Part shown: positions 25,204-34,444 of the stretch, one piece after another
Layout: each line of letters opens with the position of its first letter
How positions within the stretch are numbered: the stretch's first letter is position 1
DNA from: Stutzerimonas stutzeri SDM-LAC
GTDB taxonomy: Bacteria; Pseudomonadota; Gammaproteobacteria; Pseudomonadales; Pseudomonadaceae
DNA: 35,830 nt
Reading direction: 5' to 3'
NCBI RefSeq assembly: GCF_000235745.1
Contig: NZ_AGSX01000142.1
Location: 1-35,830, forward strand
Translations under genes and position numbers: made by a program
Notes under the pieces: generated by a model
What the model saw: only the letters and a program-made list of their open reading frames with translations
Told to the model about the DNA's origin: nothing
The model's database searches: none

Positions 25204-25535
25204 ACCACCGCGCCACTGGAAGCACTCTTGCAGCGGACGAACGGCCGCACTACGTCCCGGCTGAATAACCCATCATTAGCTCTGGTGTTGATACGCCTGA
25301 CTCAACGTAGGATGAGCGCCGGTAATCGTGCCGTTTGGCTCGCCAGAGGGAACGGGCGTAGAATCGGCCCCATTCCTCGCCATCACCCCCAGGCGGGCCA
25401 TGAGCCCAGGCCGCCCGAGCGATACCCCGCCTCGATCCGGCCCCACCGCACGCACGGTCACCTACCGTTGCACGCGGCACTGGTGACGCTCACCATAAGC
25501 ACTATTCGAATCGCTGATTAGCCGCAGGAACCGTC
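25204..25535. other. Intergenic region before ilvD
   Basis: These 332 bases hold the possible upstream end of the broken hydrolase frame (to about 25272) and the ilvD leader. The only other signals seen are a promoter candidate at 25335-25364. Short open frames here on both strands lack ribosome sites and protein-like composition. No leader peptide rich in branched-chain amino acids was recognised. Confidence 0.5.
25335..25364 (+). promoter_or_regulatory. Candidate ilvD promoter
   Basis: TTGGCT (25335-25340, four of six to the -35 consensus) is followed after 18 bases by TAGAAT (25359-25364, five of six to the -10 consensus). The leader to the ilvD ATG would be about 165 bases. It is a sequence match only. 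Confidence 0.35.
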
Positions 25536-27374
25536 ATGCCCGATTACCGCTCGAAAACCTCCACGCACGGCCGCAACATGGCTGGTGCCCGTGCGCTGTG
25601 GCGCGCCACCGGCATGAAGGACGAAGACTTCAAGAAGCCGATCATCGCCGTTGCCAACTCCTTCACCCAGTTCGTCCCTGGCCATGTGCATCTGAAGGAC
25701 ATGGGCCAGCTGGTCGCTCGCGAAATTGAAAAGCACGGCGGCGTGGCCAAGGAATTCAACACCATCGCGGTCGACGACGGCATCGCCATGGGCCACGACG
25801 GCATGCTCTATTCGCTACCCTCGCGCGAGATCATTGCCGACTCGGTGGAGTACATGGTCAACGCGCATTGCGCCGATGCCATCGTCTGCATTTCGAACTG
25901 CGACAAGATCACCCCCGGCATGCTGATGGCGGCGCTGCGCCTGAACGTCCCGGTGGTGTTCGTCTCCGGTGGCCCGATGGAAGCCGGCAAGACCAAGCTC
26001 GCCAGCCACGGCCTGGACCTGGTCGACGCCATGGTCATCGCCGCGGACGAAACCGCTTCCGACGAGCAGGTTGCCGAATATGAGCGCAGCGCCTGCCCGA
26101 CCTGCGGCAGCTGCTCCGGCATGTTCACCGCCAACTCGATGAACTGCCTGGCCGAAGCCCTGGGCCTCGCGTTGCCCGGCAACGGCTCGACCCTAGCGAC
26201 CCACAGCGACCGCGAGCAGCTGTTCCTGCGCGCCGGCCGTACTGTCGTCGAGCTGTGCCAGCGTTATTACGGCGAAGGCGACGAGTCAGTGTTGCCGCGC
26301 AACATCGCCAGCCGCAAGGCGTTCGAGAACGCCATGACCCTGGACATCGCCATGGGTGGCTCGACCAACACCATCCTGCATCTGCTGGCTGCCGCCCAGG
26401 AAGCCGAGATCGACTTCGACCTGCGCGATATCGACGCGCTGTCGCGCAAGGTGCCGCAACTGTGCAAGGTCGCGCCGAATATCCAGAAGTACCACATGGA
26501 AGACGTACACCGGGCAGGCGGCATCTTCTCGATCCTCGGCGAACTGGCCCGCGGCGGCTTGCTGCACACCGACGTGCCGACCGTGCACAGCAAGACCATG
26601 GCCGACGCCATCGCCCAGTGGGACATCACCCAGACTCAGGACGAGGCGGTACACACCTTCTTCAAGGCCGGCCCGGCCGGTATCCCGACGCAGACGGCAT
26701 TCAGCCAGTCGACCCGTTGGGACACCCTTGATCTGGACCGCGCCGAAGGCTGCATCCGCAGCGTCGAGCACGCCTATTCGCAGGAAGGTGGTCTGGCCGT
26801 GCTCTACGGCAACATCGCGCTCGACGGCTGCGTGGTGAAGACCGCCGGCGTGGACGAGTCCATCCTGGTGTTCGAGGGCACCGCGAAGATCTTCGAAAGT
26901 CAGGACAGCGCCGTGAAGGGCATCCTCAATGACGAAGTGAAAGCCGGGGACATCGTCATCATCCGCTACGAAGGTCCGAAGGGCGGCCCGGGCATGCAGG
27001 AGATGCTCTACCCGACCTCGTATCTAAAGTCCAAGGGGCTGGGCAAGGAATGCGCCCTGCTCACTGACGGCCGCTTCTCCGGCGGTACTTCAGGCCTATC
27101 CATCGGCCACGCCTCGCCGGAAGCCGCCGCGGGCGGTGCCATCGGCCTGGTTCAGCAAGGCGACAAGATCCACATCGACATCCACAACCGCACCATCGAG
27201 CTGCTGGTCAGTGACGAAGAGCTGTCCCATCGTCGCCACGAGCAGGACAAGAAAGGCTGGAAGCCGGCCCAGCCACGTGCCCGCAAGGTCTCGACCGCGC
27301 TGAAGGCCTACGCCCTTCTTGCCACCAGCGCCGACAAGGGCGCGGTGCGCAACAAGGCGATGCTGGACGGCTGA
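25536..27374 (+). CDS. ilvD: Dihydroxy-acid dehydratase IlvD
   Basis: IlvD dehydrates 2,3-dihydroxy-isovalerate and 2,3-dihydroxy-3-methylvalerate to the 2-oxo acids in valine, leucine and isoleucine synthesis. The 612-residue length matches the E. coli enzyme. It starts [21 protein letters not shown]. The Fe-S ligand cysteines are seen in [11 protein letters not shown] and in [19 protein letters not shown]. The C-terminal signature [18 protein letters not shown] is intact. A REP doublet lies 22 bases after its stop and may protect or end the transcript. Confidence 0.98.
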   Translation: MPDYRSKTSTHGRNMAGARALWRATGMKDEDFKKPIIAVANSFTQFVPGHVHLKDMGQLVAREIEKHGGVAKEFNTIAVDDGIAMGHDGMLYSLPSREIIADSVEYMVNAHCADAIVCISNCDKITPGMLMAALRLNVPVVFVSGGPMEAGKTKLASHGLDLVDAMVIAADETASDEQVAEYERSACPTCGSCSGMFTANSMNCLAEALGLALPGNGSTLATHSDREQLFLRAGRTVVELCQRYYGEGDESVLPRNIASRKAFENAMTLDIAMGGSTNTILHLLAAAQEAEIDFDLRDIDALSRKVPQLCKVAPNIQKYHMEDVHRAGGIFSILGELARGGLLHTDVPTVHSKTMADAIAQWDITQTQDEAVHTFFKAGPAGIPTQTAFSQSTRWDTLDLDRAEGCIRSVEHAYSQEGGLAVLYGNIALDGCVVKTAGVDESILVFEGTAKIFESQDSAVKGILNDEVKAGDIVIIRYEGPKGGPGMQEMLYPTSYLKSKGLGKECALLTDGRFSGGTSGLSIGHASPEAAAGGAIGLVQQGDKIHIDIHNRTIELLVSDEELSHRRHEQDKKGWKPAQPRARKVSTALKAYALLATSADKGAVRNKAMLDG

Positions 27375-27396
27375 TCGGCATCCGCCTGTCGTTGCC

Positions 27397-27480
27397 ATTC
27401 GCGGTCGAGACCGCTCCCACGGTTCGGGGAATACATGATCTGTGGGAGCGGCCTTGGCTCTGTCCGGACGGGACCGCGAC
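27397..27480. repeat. Inverted pair of REP elements (REPIN/BIME)
   Basis: Two copies of the Pseudomonas REP sequence lie head to head. The first, 27397-27420, reads GTGGGAGCGGTCTCGACCGC on the minus strand. The second, 27441-27480, reads GTGGGAGCGGCCTTGG on the plus strand and is followed by about 16 extra bases before its CCGCGAC tail. The 10-bp cores CCGCTCCCAC and GTGGGAGCGG can pair into one long hairpin. Such repeats are moved by RAYT transposases encoded elsewhere; none is in this window. Confidence 0.8.
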
Positions 27481-27484
27481 CACG

Positions 27485-27515
27485 TAGAATCGCGCTCTTT
27501 TTCCAGGAGCATGCC
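27485..27515 (+). promoter_or_regulatory. Promoter -10 and short leader of the permease gene
   Basis: TAGAAT at 27485-27490 is followed by CGCGCTCTTTTT, a strong AGGAGC ribosome site and the ATG at 27516. The -35 position would fall inside the second REP copy and shows no match to TTGACA. Confidence 0.4.
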
Positions 27516-28904
27516 ATGAGCGCGCTGAAGTCTTCCCCCGATGAGCTTCGTAACGATCTGGTCTACGGACTCGATGACCGGCCCCGTCCCTGGATCGCCT
27601 TTCTCGCCGCCCTGCAGCATCTGCTGGCGATCATCGTGCCGATCGTGACGCCGGGGTTGCTGATCTGTCAGGCCATCGGCGTGTCGCCGCGCGACACCAA
27701 TATCATCGTTTCCATGTCGCTGGTGATTTCCGGCATCGCCACCTTCGTCCAGTGCAAGCGCTTCGGCCCGCTGGGTGCCGGGCTGCTGATCGTGCAGGGC
27801 ACCAGCTTCAACTTCGTCGGCCCGCTGATTGCCGGTGGCGTGCTGATGGTCAAGCAGGGCACGCCGGTGGAGACGGTAATGGCGGCGATCTTCGGGGTCG
27901 TCATCGCCGGGTCTTTCATCGAAATGGGTGTCTCGCGCGTACTGCCGTTCATCAAGCGGCTGATCACGCCGCTGGTGACCGGCATCGTCGTGCTGATGAT
28001 CGGCCTGACGCTGATCAAGGTCGGTCTGATCAGCATGGGTGGCGGCTTCGCAGCCATGGGCGACGGCACCTTCGCCAGCCGCGAAAACCTGCTGCTGTCT
28101 GGTGTCGTACTGGCCGCGATCATCGTACTCAACCGGTTGCCGGTGGTGTGGCTGCGCAGCTGCGCGATCATCATCGCGCTGGCCATCGGCTACGCATTGG
28201 CCGCCTACCTGGGTCGTCTGGACTTCACCGGCATGCGCGAAGCCGAGCTGTTCGAGGTGCCGATGCCGTTGCACTTCGGCCTCGGCTTTTCCTGGAGCCT
28301 GTTCATCCCGATGGTGGTGATCTACTTGGTCACATCACTTGAAGCCATCGGCGACATCACTGCCACCAGCAAGCTTTCTCGTCAGCCAGTGGAAGGCCCG
28401 CTATGGATGCAGCGCATCAAGGGCGGCGTACTGGTCAACGGCGCTAACTCTCTGCTGGCGGGCTTTTTCAACACCTTCCCGAGCTCGGTATTCGCGCAGA
28501 ACAACGGCATCATCCAGCTCACCGGCATTGCCAGCCGCTACGTTGGCATGTGGATCGCGGTGATGCTGGTGATTCTCGGACTGTTCCCGCCAGTCGCTGG
28601 CGTGCTGCAGGCGGTGCCCGAGCCGGTGCTCGGCGGTGCCGCCCTGGTGATGTTCGGTGCAGTAGCAGCAGCCGGCATCAACATCCTCGCGGGTATCAAG
28701 CTTGATCGCCGGGCGCTGCTGATCATCTCGGTCTCGCTGGCGCTGGGCCTGGGCTTTTCCCAGGTGCCGGAGTTTTTGGCAAACCTGCCGGTCGCGCTGC
28801 GCAACGTGCTGGAATCCGGCGTGGCGACCGGCGGCATCTGTGCCCTGGTGATGAACTGGTTCCTGCCCGAGCTGCCGGCCAGCGCTGAGCAGGACCCGGC
28901 CTGA
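27516..28904 (+). CDS. Xanthine/uracil permease family (NCS2) transporter
   Basis: A 462-residue inner membrane nucleobase:cation symporter with about 12-14 membrane segments. The start at ATG 27516 follows an AGGAGC ribosome site; the frame upstream overlaps the REP repeat and is discarded. The first helix motif QHLLAIIVPIVTPGLLI and the NAT signature QNNGIIQLTG (Q-N-x-G-x4-T-G) are present, as is NSLLAGFFNTFPSSVFAQ just before it. These point to purine transport (xanthine, urate or similar) rather than uracil, but the exact substrate cannot be assigned. It ends directly against the convergent oxidoreductase gene, with no gap. Confidence 0.9.
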   Translation: MSALKSSPDELRNDLVYGLDDRPRPWIAFLAALQHLLAIIVPIVTPGLLICQAIGVSPRDTNIIVSMSLVISGIATFVQCKRFGPLGAGLLIVQGTSFNFVGPLIAGGVLMVKQGTPVETVMAAIFGVVIAGSFIEMGVSRVLPFIKRLITPLVTGIVVLMIGLTLIKVGLISMGGGFAAMGDGTFASRENLLLSGVVLAAIIVLNRLPVVWLRSCAIIIALAIGYALAAYLGRLDFTGMREAELFEVPMPLHFGLGFSWSLFIPMVVIYLVTSLEAIGDITATSKLSRQPVEGPLWMQRIKGGVLVNGANSLLAGFFNTFPSSVFAQNNGIIQLTGIASRYVGMWIAVMLVILGLFPPVAGVLQAVPEPVLGGAALVMFGAVAAAGINILAGIKLDRRALLIISVSLALGLGFSQVPEFLANLPVALRNVLESGVATGGICALVMNWFLPELPASAEQDPA

Positions 28905-30023
28905 TCAACCGGCACGCGGGTCGTCGGCGAGGCGCTGGCAGACGTCCTCGGCAATCGCCAGGGCGGCAGTCAGCCCTGGTGATTCGATGCCGAACAGGTT
29001 CACCAGTCCGGCGATTCCATGCTGGCCCGGTCCGTCGATGCGAAAGTCCGCGGCAGGCTCGCCAGGCCCGCTGATTTTCGGGCGAATGCCCGTGTAGGCC
29101 GGCTGCAGCGCGTCGTCGGGCAATTGCGGCCAGTAACGCCTTATCGCGGCGTAGAAGCGCTCAGCGCGGCTTTCATCCATTGTGTAATCGAGGCTGTCGA
29201 CCCACTCGACATCAGGGCCGAAACGCGCCTGCCCGCCGAGGTCCAGCGTCAGGTGCACGCCCAACCCGCCCGGCTCGGGAAGCGGGTAGACCAGATGTTG
29301 GAATGGCGTGGCAGTGGCCAGGCTGAAATAGCTGCCCTTGGCGAAATAGCGCCGCGGCACCATTTCCGCAGGCAACCCTTTGGTGCGCGCCGCAATCGCA
29401 GGAGCAGCGTGGCCTGCGCAACTGATCAGCGTCCTGGCGAGCAAGGTCATTGGCTCAGCCCCGCCGACTTCCAGTTTCAAACCATGATCCATCACCTCGA
29501 CCGCCTCCACTGGCGCCAGCAAAGCCAGTAGCGCGCCGGACGCCTCGGCGTCGCCTTGCAGCGCCAGCATCAAGGCATGGCTGTCGACGATCCCGGTGCT
29601 GGGCGACAGCAGGCCGGCCACGGCATTGAGCTGCGGCTCCAATGCCTTCACCTCGGTGCCATCGAGCCGCTGCAGATCGTCTACACCGTTGGCCAGAGCG
29701 TGTGCCTGTAACGCGTCGAGCCCCACCAGCTGCGAATCATCGGTGGCGACGATCAGCTTGCCGCAGCGCCGGTAAGGAACGCCGTGGCTGTCGCAGAACG
29801 CATAGAGGGCATCCCGCCCCGCTACGCACAGCCGCGCCTTCAGCGAACCTTGCGGATAGTAGATGCCGGCATGAATGACTTCGCTATTGCGCGAGCTGGT
29901 ACCCGTGCCGATGGCGGCCTCGGCTTCGAGTACCAACACCTCACGTCCGGCTTGCGCCAAGGCGCGGGCTACCGCGAGCCCTACCACGCCGGCACCGATC
30001 ACGACACAATCGACCTGTTCCAT
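28905..30023 (-). CDS. FAD-dependent oxidoreductase, LhgO/L2HGDH-like
   Basis: A 372-residue DAO-family flavoprotein. The start at ATG 30023 precedes the FAD-binding motif [20 protein letters not shown] with Glu at the end of the second strand (VLVLEAE). The segment [16 protein letters not shown] is typical of L-2-hydroxyglutarate dehydrogenase/oxidase proteins and their close relatives, and the C-terminal [11 protein letters not shown] and [16 protein letters not shown] also fit that group. The usual substrate would be a 2-hydroxy acid oxidised to a 2-oxo acid, but nothing nearby (no csiD) fixes it. An alternative is a glycine-oxidase-like enzyme. Confidence in the family is good, in substrate low. 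Confidence 0.82.
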   Translation of the reverse strand: MEQVDCVVIGAGVVGLAVARALAQAGREVLVLEAEAAIGTGTSSRNSEVIHAGIYYPQGSLKARLCVAGRDALYAFCDSHGVPYRRCGKLIVATDDSQLVGLDALQAHALANGVDDLQRLDGTEVKALEPQLNAVAGLLSPSTGIVDSHALMLALQGDAEASGALLALLAPVEAVEVMDHGLKLEVGGAEPMTLLARTLISCAGHAAPAIAARTKGLPAEMVPRRYFAKGSYFSLATATPFQHLVYPLPEPGGLGVHLTLDLGGQARFGPDVEWVDSLDYTMDESRAERFYAAIRRYWPQLPDDALQPAYTGIRPKISGPGEPAADFRIDGPGQHGIAGLVNLFGIESPGLTAALAIAEDVCQRLADDPRAG

Positions 30024-30125
30024 TCCCGTCCCCCTTCGATTAAGCGAGCGCCAGACTGCCGCAAGATCGAACCACAACCAAGCCTCGCTTGCCCAATACT
30101 CAGACCTTCTTGAAACGGAGCCACT

Positions 30126-30581
30126 ATGCGCATCGGCGTCATTTCAGATACTCACGGCCTGCTGCGCCCTGAAGCCCTGGCTGCCCTGGAAGGCTGCGAG
30201 CGCATCATCCATGCGGGCGACATTGGCAAACCCGACGTACTGGACAGGTTGCGCGAGCTGGCGCCGCTCGACGTGATCCGAGGCAACGTCGACAGCGGTG
30301 ATTGGGCCACGGCGGTTCCGGAGCACCTTGACCTGGAAATTGGTGGGCTACGTGTTCACGTCACCCATGACGTCAAGACGATGGGCATCGACCCGATTAC
30401 GGAGCAGGTCGACGTAGTGATTGCCGGGCATTCGCACCAGCCCAAGATCGAGCAGGTCAACGGCGTGCTCTACCTCAATCCAGGCAGCGCAGGCCGCCGC
30501 CGCTTCAAGCTACCCATCAGCCTGGCGCTGCTGGATATCGAGGACGGCCAACCGCGCGCGCAGCTGGTGACGCTGGGTTAA
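30126..30581 (+). CDS. YfcE/MJ0936-like metallophosphoesterase
   Basis: A 151-residue calcineurin-like phosphoesterase with all dinuclear metal motifs: SDTHG (Asp8, His10), HAGDIG, GNVDSGD (family GNCD/GNVD), VTHD, and GHSHQPKIE. The ending [12 protein letters not shown] is also characteristic. It is expected to be a small cytoplasmic phosphodiesterase of the YfcE/MJ0936 type; the natural substrate is unknown for this family. The gene is divergent from the LhgO-like gene and ends 4 bases from the convergent YitT gene. Confidence 0.88.
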   Translation: MRIGVISDTHGLLRPEALAALEGCERIIHAGDIGKPDVLDRLRELAPLDVIRGNVDSGDWATAVPEHLDLEIGGLRVHVTHDVKTMGIDPITEQVDVVIAGHSHQPKIEQVNGVLYLNPGSAGRRRFKLPISLALLDIEDGQPRAQLVTLG

Positions 30582-30585
30582 GCGC

Positions 30586-31293
30586 TCAGCTGACGCCCAT
30601 GTAGCGGTCGGTGCGGTGATTGATCGCCAGTACCAGATTTAGCGCCACGGCGCCAAGCACCGACAGTGCAACCTTTTCCGGCGGCACGATGAACACCGCC
30701 ATCAGAACGATCAGCGCGTCGATGCCCATCTGAAAGGTGCCAGCGCGTAGACCGATGCGCTCCTGAAGGAATAGCGCAAGGATATTCACCCCACCGAGGC
30801 TGGCGCGATGGCGGAACAACATCAGCAAGCCGATGCCCATGGCAACGCCACCGAACAGTGCCGCGTAGTAGAGGTTCAGGTCGGCAAAACGCACCCAGTG
30901 CGGCGTCAGCTCGGCCAGCAGCGACACCAACCCCACCGCGACGATGGTGCGCAGCGTGAAGCTCCAGCCCATGCGCCAGATGGCCAGCAGGTAGAACGGA
31001 ATATTGAGAAGGAAGAACACCAACCCGAAGGGCCAACCGGCGAAATACTTCAGCAGGAAGGCCAGGCCGACCGTGCCGCCCGTAAGCAGTCCGGCGTGGC
31101 TGTAAAAGGCGATGCCCAACGCCACCATCGCGGTGCCCAGAAGCAGCGCAAGCGCATCCTCCCAAAGCGGGTGGCGGACGAGTAACGCCGCAATGGTTTC
31201 CGCCTGGCCCCCATTTGCGCGTTCAGCCTCACGCGGCCTGGCGTTCGCGTGCGCTTGGTCACGTTGCGCTGCGCTCGGCTTGTCGTTCTGCAT
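30586..31293 (-). CDS. YitT family membrane protein
   Basis: A 235-residue integral membrane protein of the YitT type with unknown function. The first 40 residues are hydrophilic and charged. About five to six membrane segments follow, including DALALLLGTAMVALGIAFYS, the conserved GLLTGGTVGLAFLLKY turn, and GIDALIVLMAVFIVPP. The family's GG motif (RASLGGVNILALFLQ) is present. The C-terminal DUF2179 domain found in longer Bacillus YitT proteins is absent. The start could be 31293 or the in-frame ATG at 31326; I prefer 31293 because the earlier stretch adds nothing recognisable. Confidence 0.8.
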   Translation of the reverse strand: MQNDKPSAAQRDQAHANARPREAERANGGQAETIAALLVRHPLWEDALALLLGTAMVALGIAFYSHAGLLTGGTVGLAFLLKYFAGWPFGLVFFLLNIPFYLLAIWRMGWSFTLRTIVAVGLVSLLAELTPHWVRFADLNLYYAALFGGVAMGIGLLMLFRHRASLGGVNILALFLQERIGLRAGTFQMGIDALIVLMAVFIVPPEKVALSVLGAVALNLVLAINHRTDRYMGVS

Positions 31294-31385
31294 GAAAGGT
31301 GTCTCGTGAAAGCGGAGGGACAGCATAGAAGCTGACGCCAGGCGAAAACTTGGCGTCGGTCAAGGAAAGCCCAGGGTTTTTCGGC

Positions 31386-31901
31386 TCAGCGCCGCTGCCA
31401 GGTCTCGAAGCGGTAAGCCGGCGCTGCACCTTCGGCAGGATGTGGCTGGTTGTCGACGCGCTCCCATTCGGCTTCGTCATAGACCGGGAAGAAGGCATCA
31501 CCCGCGGGATTGGCTTCGATGCGGGTGAGATAGAGCCGCTGCGCCTGACCCAAGGCCTGGGTATAGAGCTGCGCGCCGCCAATCAACATCAGCTCCTCGA
31601 CGCCCTGCTCGCGCGCCCACTGCTCGGCGCGAACCAGCGCAGCGTCCAGCGTGGTGAAGGTCTCGGCGCCTTCGAGTTGCAGATCAGGTTGGCGACTGAC
31701 CACCAGATTGAGCCGCCCCGGCAGCGGGCGGCCAAGCGAATCCCAGGTCTTGCGACCCATGATGATCGGCTTGCCGAGGGTCATGGCCTTGAAGTGCTTG
31801 AGATCGGCGGGCAGATGCCAGGGCATGGTGTTGTCCAGCCCAATGACGCGGTTATCCGCGAGGGCCGCGATCATTGCGAGGGGAAGAGAGGTCTGATTCA
31901 T
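31386..31901 (-). CDS. folA: Dihydrofolate reductase FolA
   Basis: FolA reduces dihydrofolate to tetrahydrofolate with NADPH and is the target of trimethoprim. The 171-residue protein has the family elements: MIAALADNRVIGLDNTMPWHLPADLKHF with the catalytic acidic residue (Asp in LPADLKHF), GKPIIMGRKTWDSLGRPLPGR for NADPH and folate contacts, MLIGGAQLYTQAL for the cofactor, and YLTRIEANPAGDAFFP. The gene is divergent from glpQ. Confidence 0.97.
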   Translation of the reverse strand: MNQTSLPLAMIAALADNRVIGLDNTMPWHLPADLKHFKAMTLGKPIIMGRKTWDSLGRPLPGRLNLVVSRQPDLQLEGAETFTTLDAALVRAEQWAREQGVEELMLIGGAQLYTQALGQAQRLYLTRIEANPAGDAFFPVYDEAEWERVDNQPHPAEGAAPAYRFETWQRR

Positions 31902-32055
31902 GGCGGCGAGGATAGCAGAGCGCCCGCCAGGCAGTCAGCGCCGCCAAAATACACGTCAGCATCATCGAACGGTCATATCCGGTTTACCGAAGCGTCAAGC
32001 TGTCGTCATCGTCAGGCTTCAGGCTGACCGCTCCCCTTCCATGGAGACGCCCGCA

Positions 32056-33168
32056 ATGGCCCGCCACAGCCGCACAACCCTGCGCCATCTGTTCGCCGCC
32101 TGCAGCCTGCTGCTGCCGATCGCCGCGTTTGCTGCCACACCCGATGCTTCGGTTGCTGCCAAGAACGGTCGCGACGAACCCCACCCGCTGGTCATCGCCC
32201 ACCGCGGCGCCAGCGGCTATGTGCCGGAGCACACGCTCGCTTCCTACGCGCTGGCAATCCTGCAGGGTGCCGACTACGTCGAACCCGATCTGGTCATGAC
32301 CCGCGACGGCCAACTGGTGGCCCGTCACGACAACGAGCTGGGGCTGACCACCGACGTGTCGCAGCGACCCGAGTTTGCCGACCGCAAGCGCACCCAGATG
32401 GTCGACGGCGTGAAGCTCACCGGCTGGTTCAGTGAAGACTTCACCCTGGCCGAGCTGAAGACGCTGCGCGCCATCGAACGCATCCCCACGGTTCGCCCGG
32501 GCAATGCTCGACTCGACGGCAGCCTGGAAATCCCGACGTTGCAGGAAATCATCGATCTGGTGAAAACCATGCAACTGAGCGAGCGCCGCCGCATCGGCCT
32601 GTATCCTGAAACCAAGCATCCGACGCACTTCCAGCAGCTCGGCCTGGCTATGGAAAAGCCGCTGGTCAGCATTCTCCATCGTAACGGCTACGCGGGCCGT
32701 AACGCGCCGGTCTACATTCAGTCGTTCGAAGTGGAGAACCTGAAGACCCTCAGCGGTCTGACGCAGCTGCGTCTGGTCCAGCTGTTTGGCGGCGGTCAGC
32801 CCTACGACCAGCAGGCACGCGGCAGCGACCTGACCTACGCGCAGATGGCAACGGCCGAAGGACTCAAGGCGATCTCCCGTTACGCGGCGGGCGTCGGCCC
32901 GGAGAAGAGCTACATCATCCCGCGTGACGCCAACGGCAATCTCGGCCAGCCCACCGACTTCGTGCCGAACGCCCATGCGGCGGGTCTGAAGGTGCATCCC
33001 TATACCTTCCGCGCCGAGAACGTATTTTTGCCGACCAACCTGCGCAAAGGCGACTCACCAGCCGAGCGCGGCAATGTCGAGGCCGACATCCAGGCCTTCC
33101 TCGACGCCGGCATCGACGGGCTGTTCGTCGACCAGCCGGATATCGCCGTAAAAGTACGCGAACAGTAA
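32056..33168 (+). CDS. glpQ: Glycerophosphodiester phosphodiesterase GlpQ
   Basis: A periplasmic enzyme that cleaves glycerophosphodiesters to glycerol-3-phosphate and an alcohol. The GDPD signature HRGASGYVPEHTLASYALAI and the metal-binding EPDLVMTRDGQLVARHDNEL are complete, and the length and the small GDPD insertion fit the GlpQ type. The ATG at 32056 is chosen because a GGAG sequence lies 9 bases before it and a signal peptide follows (MARHSRTTLRHLFAACSLLLPIAAFAA); an alternative ATG at 32041 is in frame and adds five residues. The 370-residue product ends just before a terminator hairpin. Confidence 0.93.
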   Translation: MARHSRTTLRHLFAACSLLLPIAAFAATPDASVAAKNGRDEPHPLVIAHRGASGYVPEHTLASYALAILQGADYVEPDLVMTRDGQLVARHDNELGLTTDVSQRPEFADRKRTQMVDGVKLTGWFSEDFTLAELKTLRAIERIPTVRPGNARLDGSLEIPTLQEIIDLVKTMQLSERRRIGLYPETKHPTHFQQLGLAMEKPLVSILHRNGYAGRNAPVYIQSFEVENLKTLSGLTQLRLVQLFGGGQPYDQQARGSDLTYAQMATAEGLKAISRYAAGVGPEKSYIIPRDANGNLGQPTDFVPNAHAAGLKVHPYTFRAENVFLPTNLRKGDSPAERGNVEADIQAFLDAGIDGLFVDQPDIAVKVREQ

Positions 33169-33183
33169 CGCCCAGCAGCCTTC

Positions 33184-33210
33184 GCCCGGTCAGGATGGCC
33201 GGGCATTTAT
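33184..33210 (+). terminator. Terminator of glpQ
   Basis: GCCCGG (33184-33189) and CCGGGC (33199-33204) form a perfect 6-bp stem, extended by T-G and C-G pairs, followed by ATTTAT. It lies 16 bases after the glpQ stop. Confidence 0.6.
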
Positions 33211-33253
33211 ACCTCCGAATTGTTATGCGAGGGATCGGTGCCGGGTGTGCAAA

Positions 33254-34444
33254 TCAGCCGATCACGCCAGCCTTGTGCAGTTCGGCCAGTTCAGCTTCGC
33301 TTTTGCCGAGCACACGGGTGAGCACGCTATCGGTGTGCTGACCGTGCAACGGCGGCGCCTTCGCTTCGACCGTCGGCGTCCGCGAGAAACGCAGCGGGCT
33401 GCGCACCATGCGCACCTCACCCGCCACCGGATGCTCGGTGCTGAGCACCAGGCCACGGTAGCGTGCCGTTTCCGATTCAAGCGCCTGCGCCACATCCTTG
33501 ACTTCGCCGACCGGAATCGCCTGCGCGCGCAGGGCTTCGATCAACGCCTCGCTGGACCACTGCGCAAACGCCTGCTGCAACAGCGGAATCAGCAGCTCGC
33601 GATGCTCGGTGCGGCCCTTGTTTTGGGTGAAGCGCGGATCACTGTGGAGCTCAGGACGCTTGAGCACCTCCAGGCACAGGCGCCGATACTGCTCGTCGTT
33701 GCCCACGGCCAGGGCAATGCTGCCGTCCGCGGTGTTGAACAGCTGGTAGGGCACGATGCTGGCGTGGGCGTTGCCGTAGCGCTGCGGCACCTTGCCGGTA
33801 TTGAGGTAGCCGGAGGCGACATTGGCCAGGAAATGCAGCGCACTGTCGGACAGGGCAATGTCCACCGACTGGCCGAGCCCGGATTTCTCGCGCTCATACA
33901 GCGCCGCGAGGATGCCTTGAACCGCGTTCATACCAGTGACCAGATCGATAAAAGCCACGCCCAGGCGCATCGGCTCGCCCTCTTTCTCGCCCGTGATCGA
34001 CATGAAGCCACTCTCGGCTTGAATGATGAAGTCGTAGCCGGGACGGTTCTCCATCGGGTTGCCGCGGCCGTAGCCGGTGATCGAGCAATGGATCAGCCGT
34101 GGATTGACCGCCGCCAGTGTTTCGTAATCCAGCCCGAGGCGCTTGAGGCTCGCCGGCAGAAAGTTCTCGACCACCACATCGGCCTGCGCAGCCAGATCGA
34201 GGATCAGCTGACGGCCCTCGGGCTTGCGCATATCCACCACCAAGCTCTGCTTGGTGCGGTTGGCACTGAGGTAGTAGGTGGAAATCCCTGCTTTGGCGGG
34301 CGGCATCCAGCTTCGGGTGTCATCACCTTCCAGGCTTTCGATTTTCCACACCTCGGCGCCGAGATCGGCCAGCGCCATGGTCGACCAGGGCCCGGCGAGA
34401 ATGCGCGTCAAATCCAGCACCTTGATGCCTTGCAGAACGCTCAT
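33254..34444 (-). CDS. CaiB/BaiF family (class III) CoA-transferase
   Basis: A 396-residue cytoplasmic CoA-transferase of the formyl-CoA transferase type. The ATG at 34444 is preceded by a near-perfect AAGGAGGT ribosome site. The family start GIKVLDLTRILAGPW, the CoA-binding TKQSLVVDMRKPEG and the catalytic Asp138 in RPGYDFIIQ are present, and the C-terminal region carries the usual HPVAGEVRMVRSPLRFS segment. It is divergent from a tripartite tricarboxylate transporter operon and could activate the imported acid using succinyl-CoA. Candidate acids include glutarate, itaconate or other dicarboxylates, but the sequence does not settle this. Confidence 0.87.
   Translation of the reverse strand: MSVLQGIKVLDLTRILAGPWSTMALADLGAEVWKIESLEGDDTRSWMPPAKAGISTYYLSANRTKQSLVVDMRKPEGRQLILDLAAQADVVVENFLPASLKRLGLDYETLAAVNPRLIHCSITGYGRGNPMENRPGYDFIIQAESGFMSITGEKEGEPMRLGVAFIDLVTGMNAVQGILAALYEREKSGLGQSVDIALSDSALHFLANVASGYLNTGKVPQRYGNAHASIVPYQLFNTADGSIALAVGNDEQYRRLCLEVLKRPELHSDPRFTQNKGRTEHRELLIPLLQQAFAQWSSEALIEALRAQAIPVGEVKDVAQALESETARYRGLVLSTEHPVAGEVRMVRSPLRFSRTPTVEAKAPPLHGQHTDSVLTRVLGKSEAELAELHKAGVIG

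Noticed and set aside
25228-25521. Plus-strand open frame of 97 codons before ilvD
   Set aside because: Arg/Pro/His-rich composition, no ribosome site and overlap with the candidate ilvD promoter; not a convincing gene or attenuator peptide.
27096-28274. Minus-strand open frame of 392 codons across the end of ilvD and the permease
   Set aside because: It spans two real genes and a REP repeat, and its product is a His/Asp/Gln-rich string without protein-like features.
31940-32030. Possible Pho box before glpQ (CTGTCGTCATCGTCA near 32000)
   Set aside because: The two half-sites are not 11 bases apart and the second matches poorly, so PhoB control cannot be claimed from sequence.
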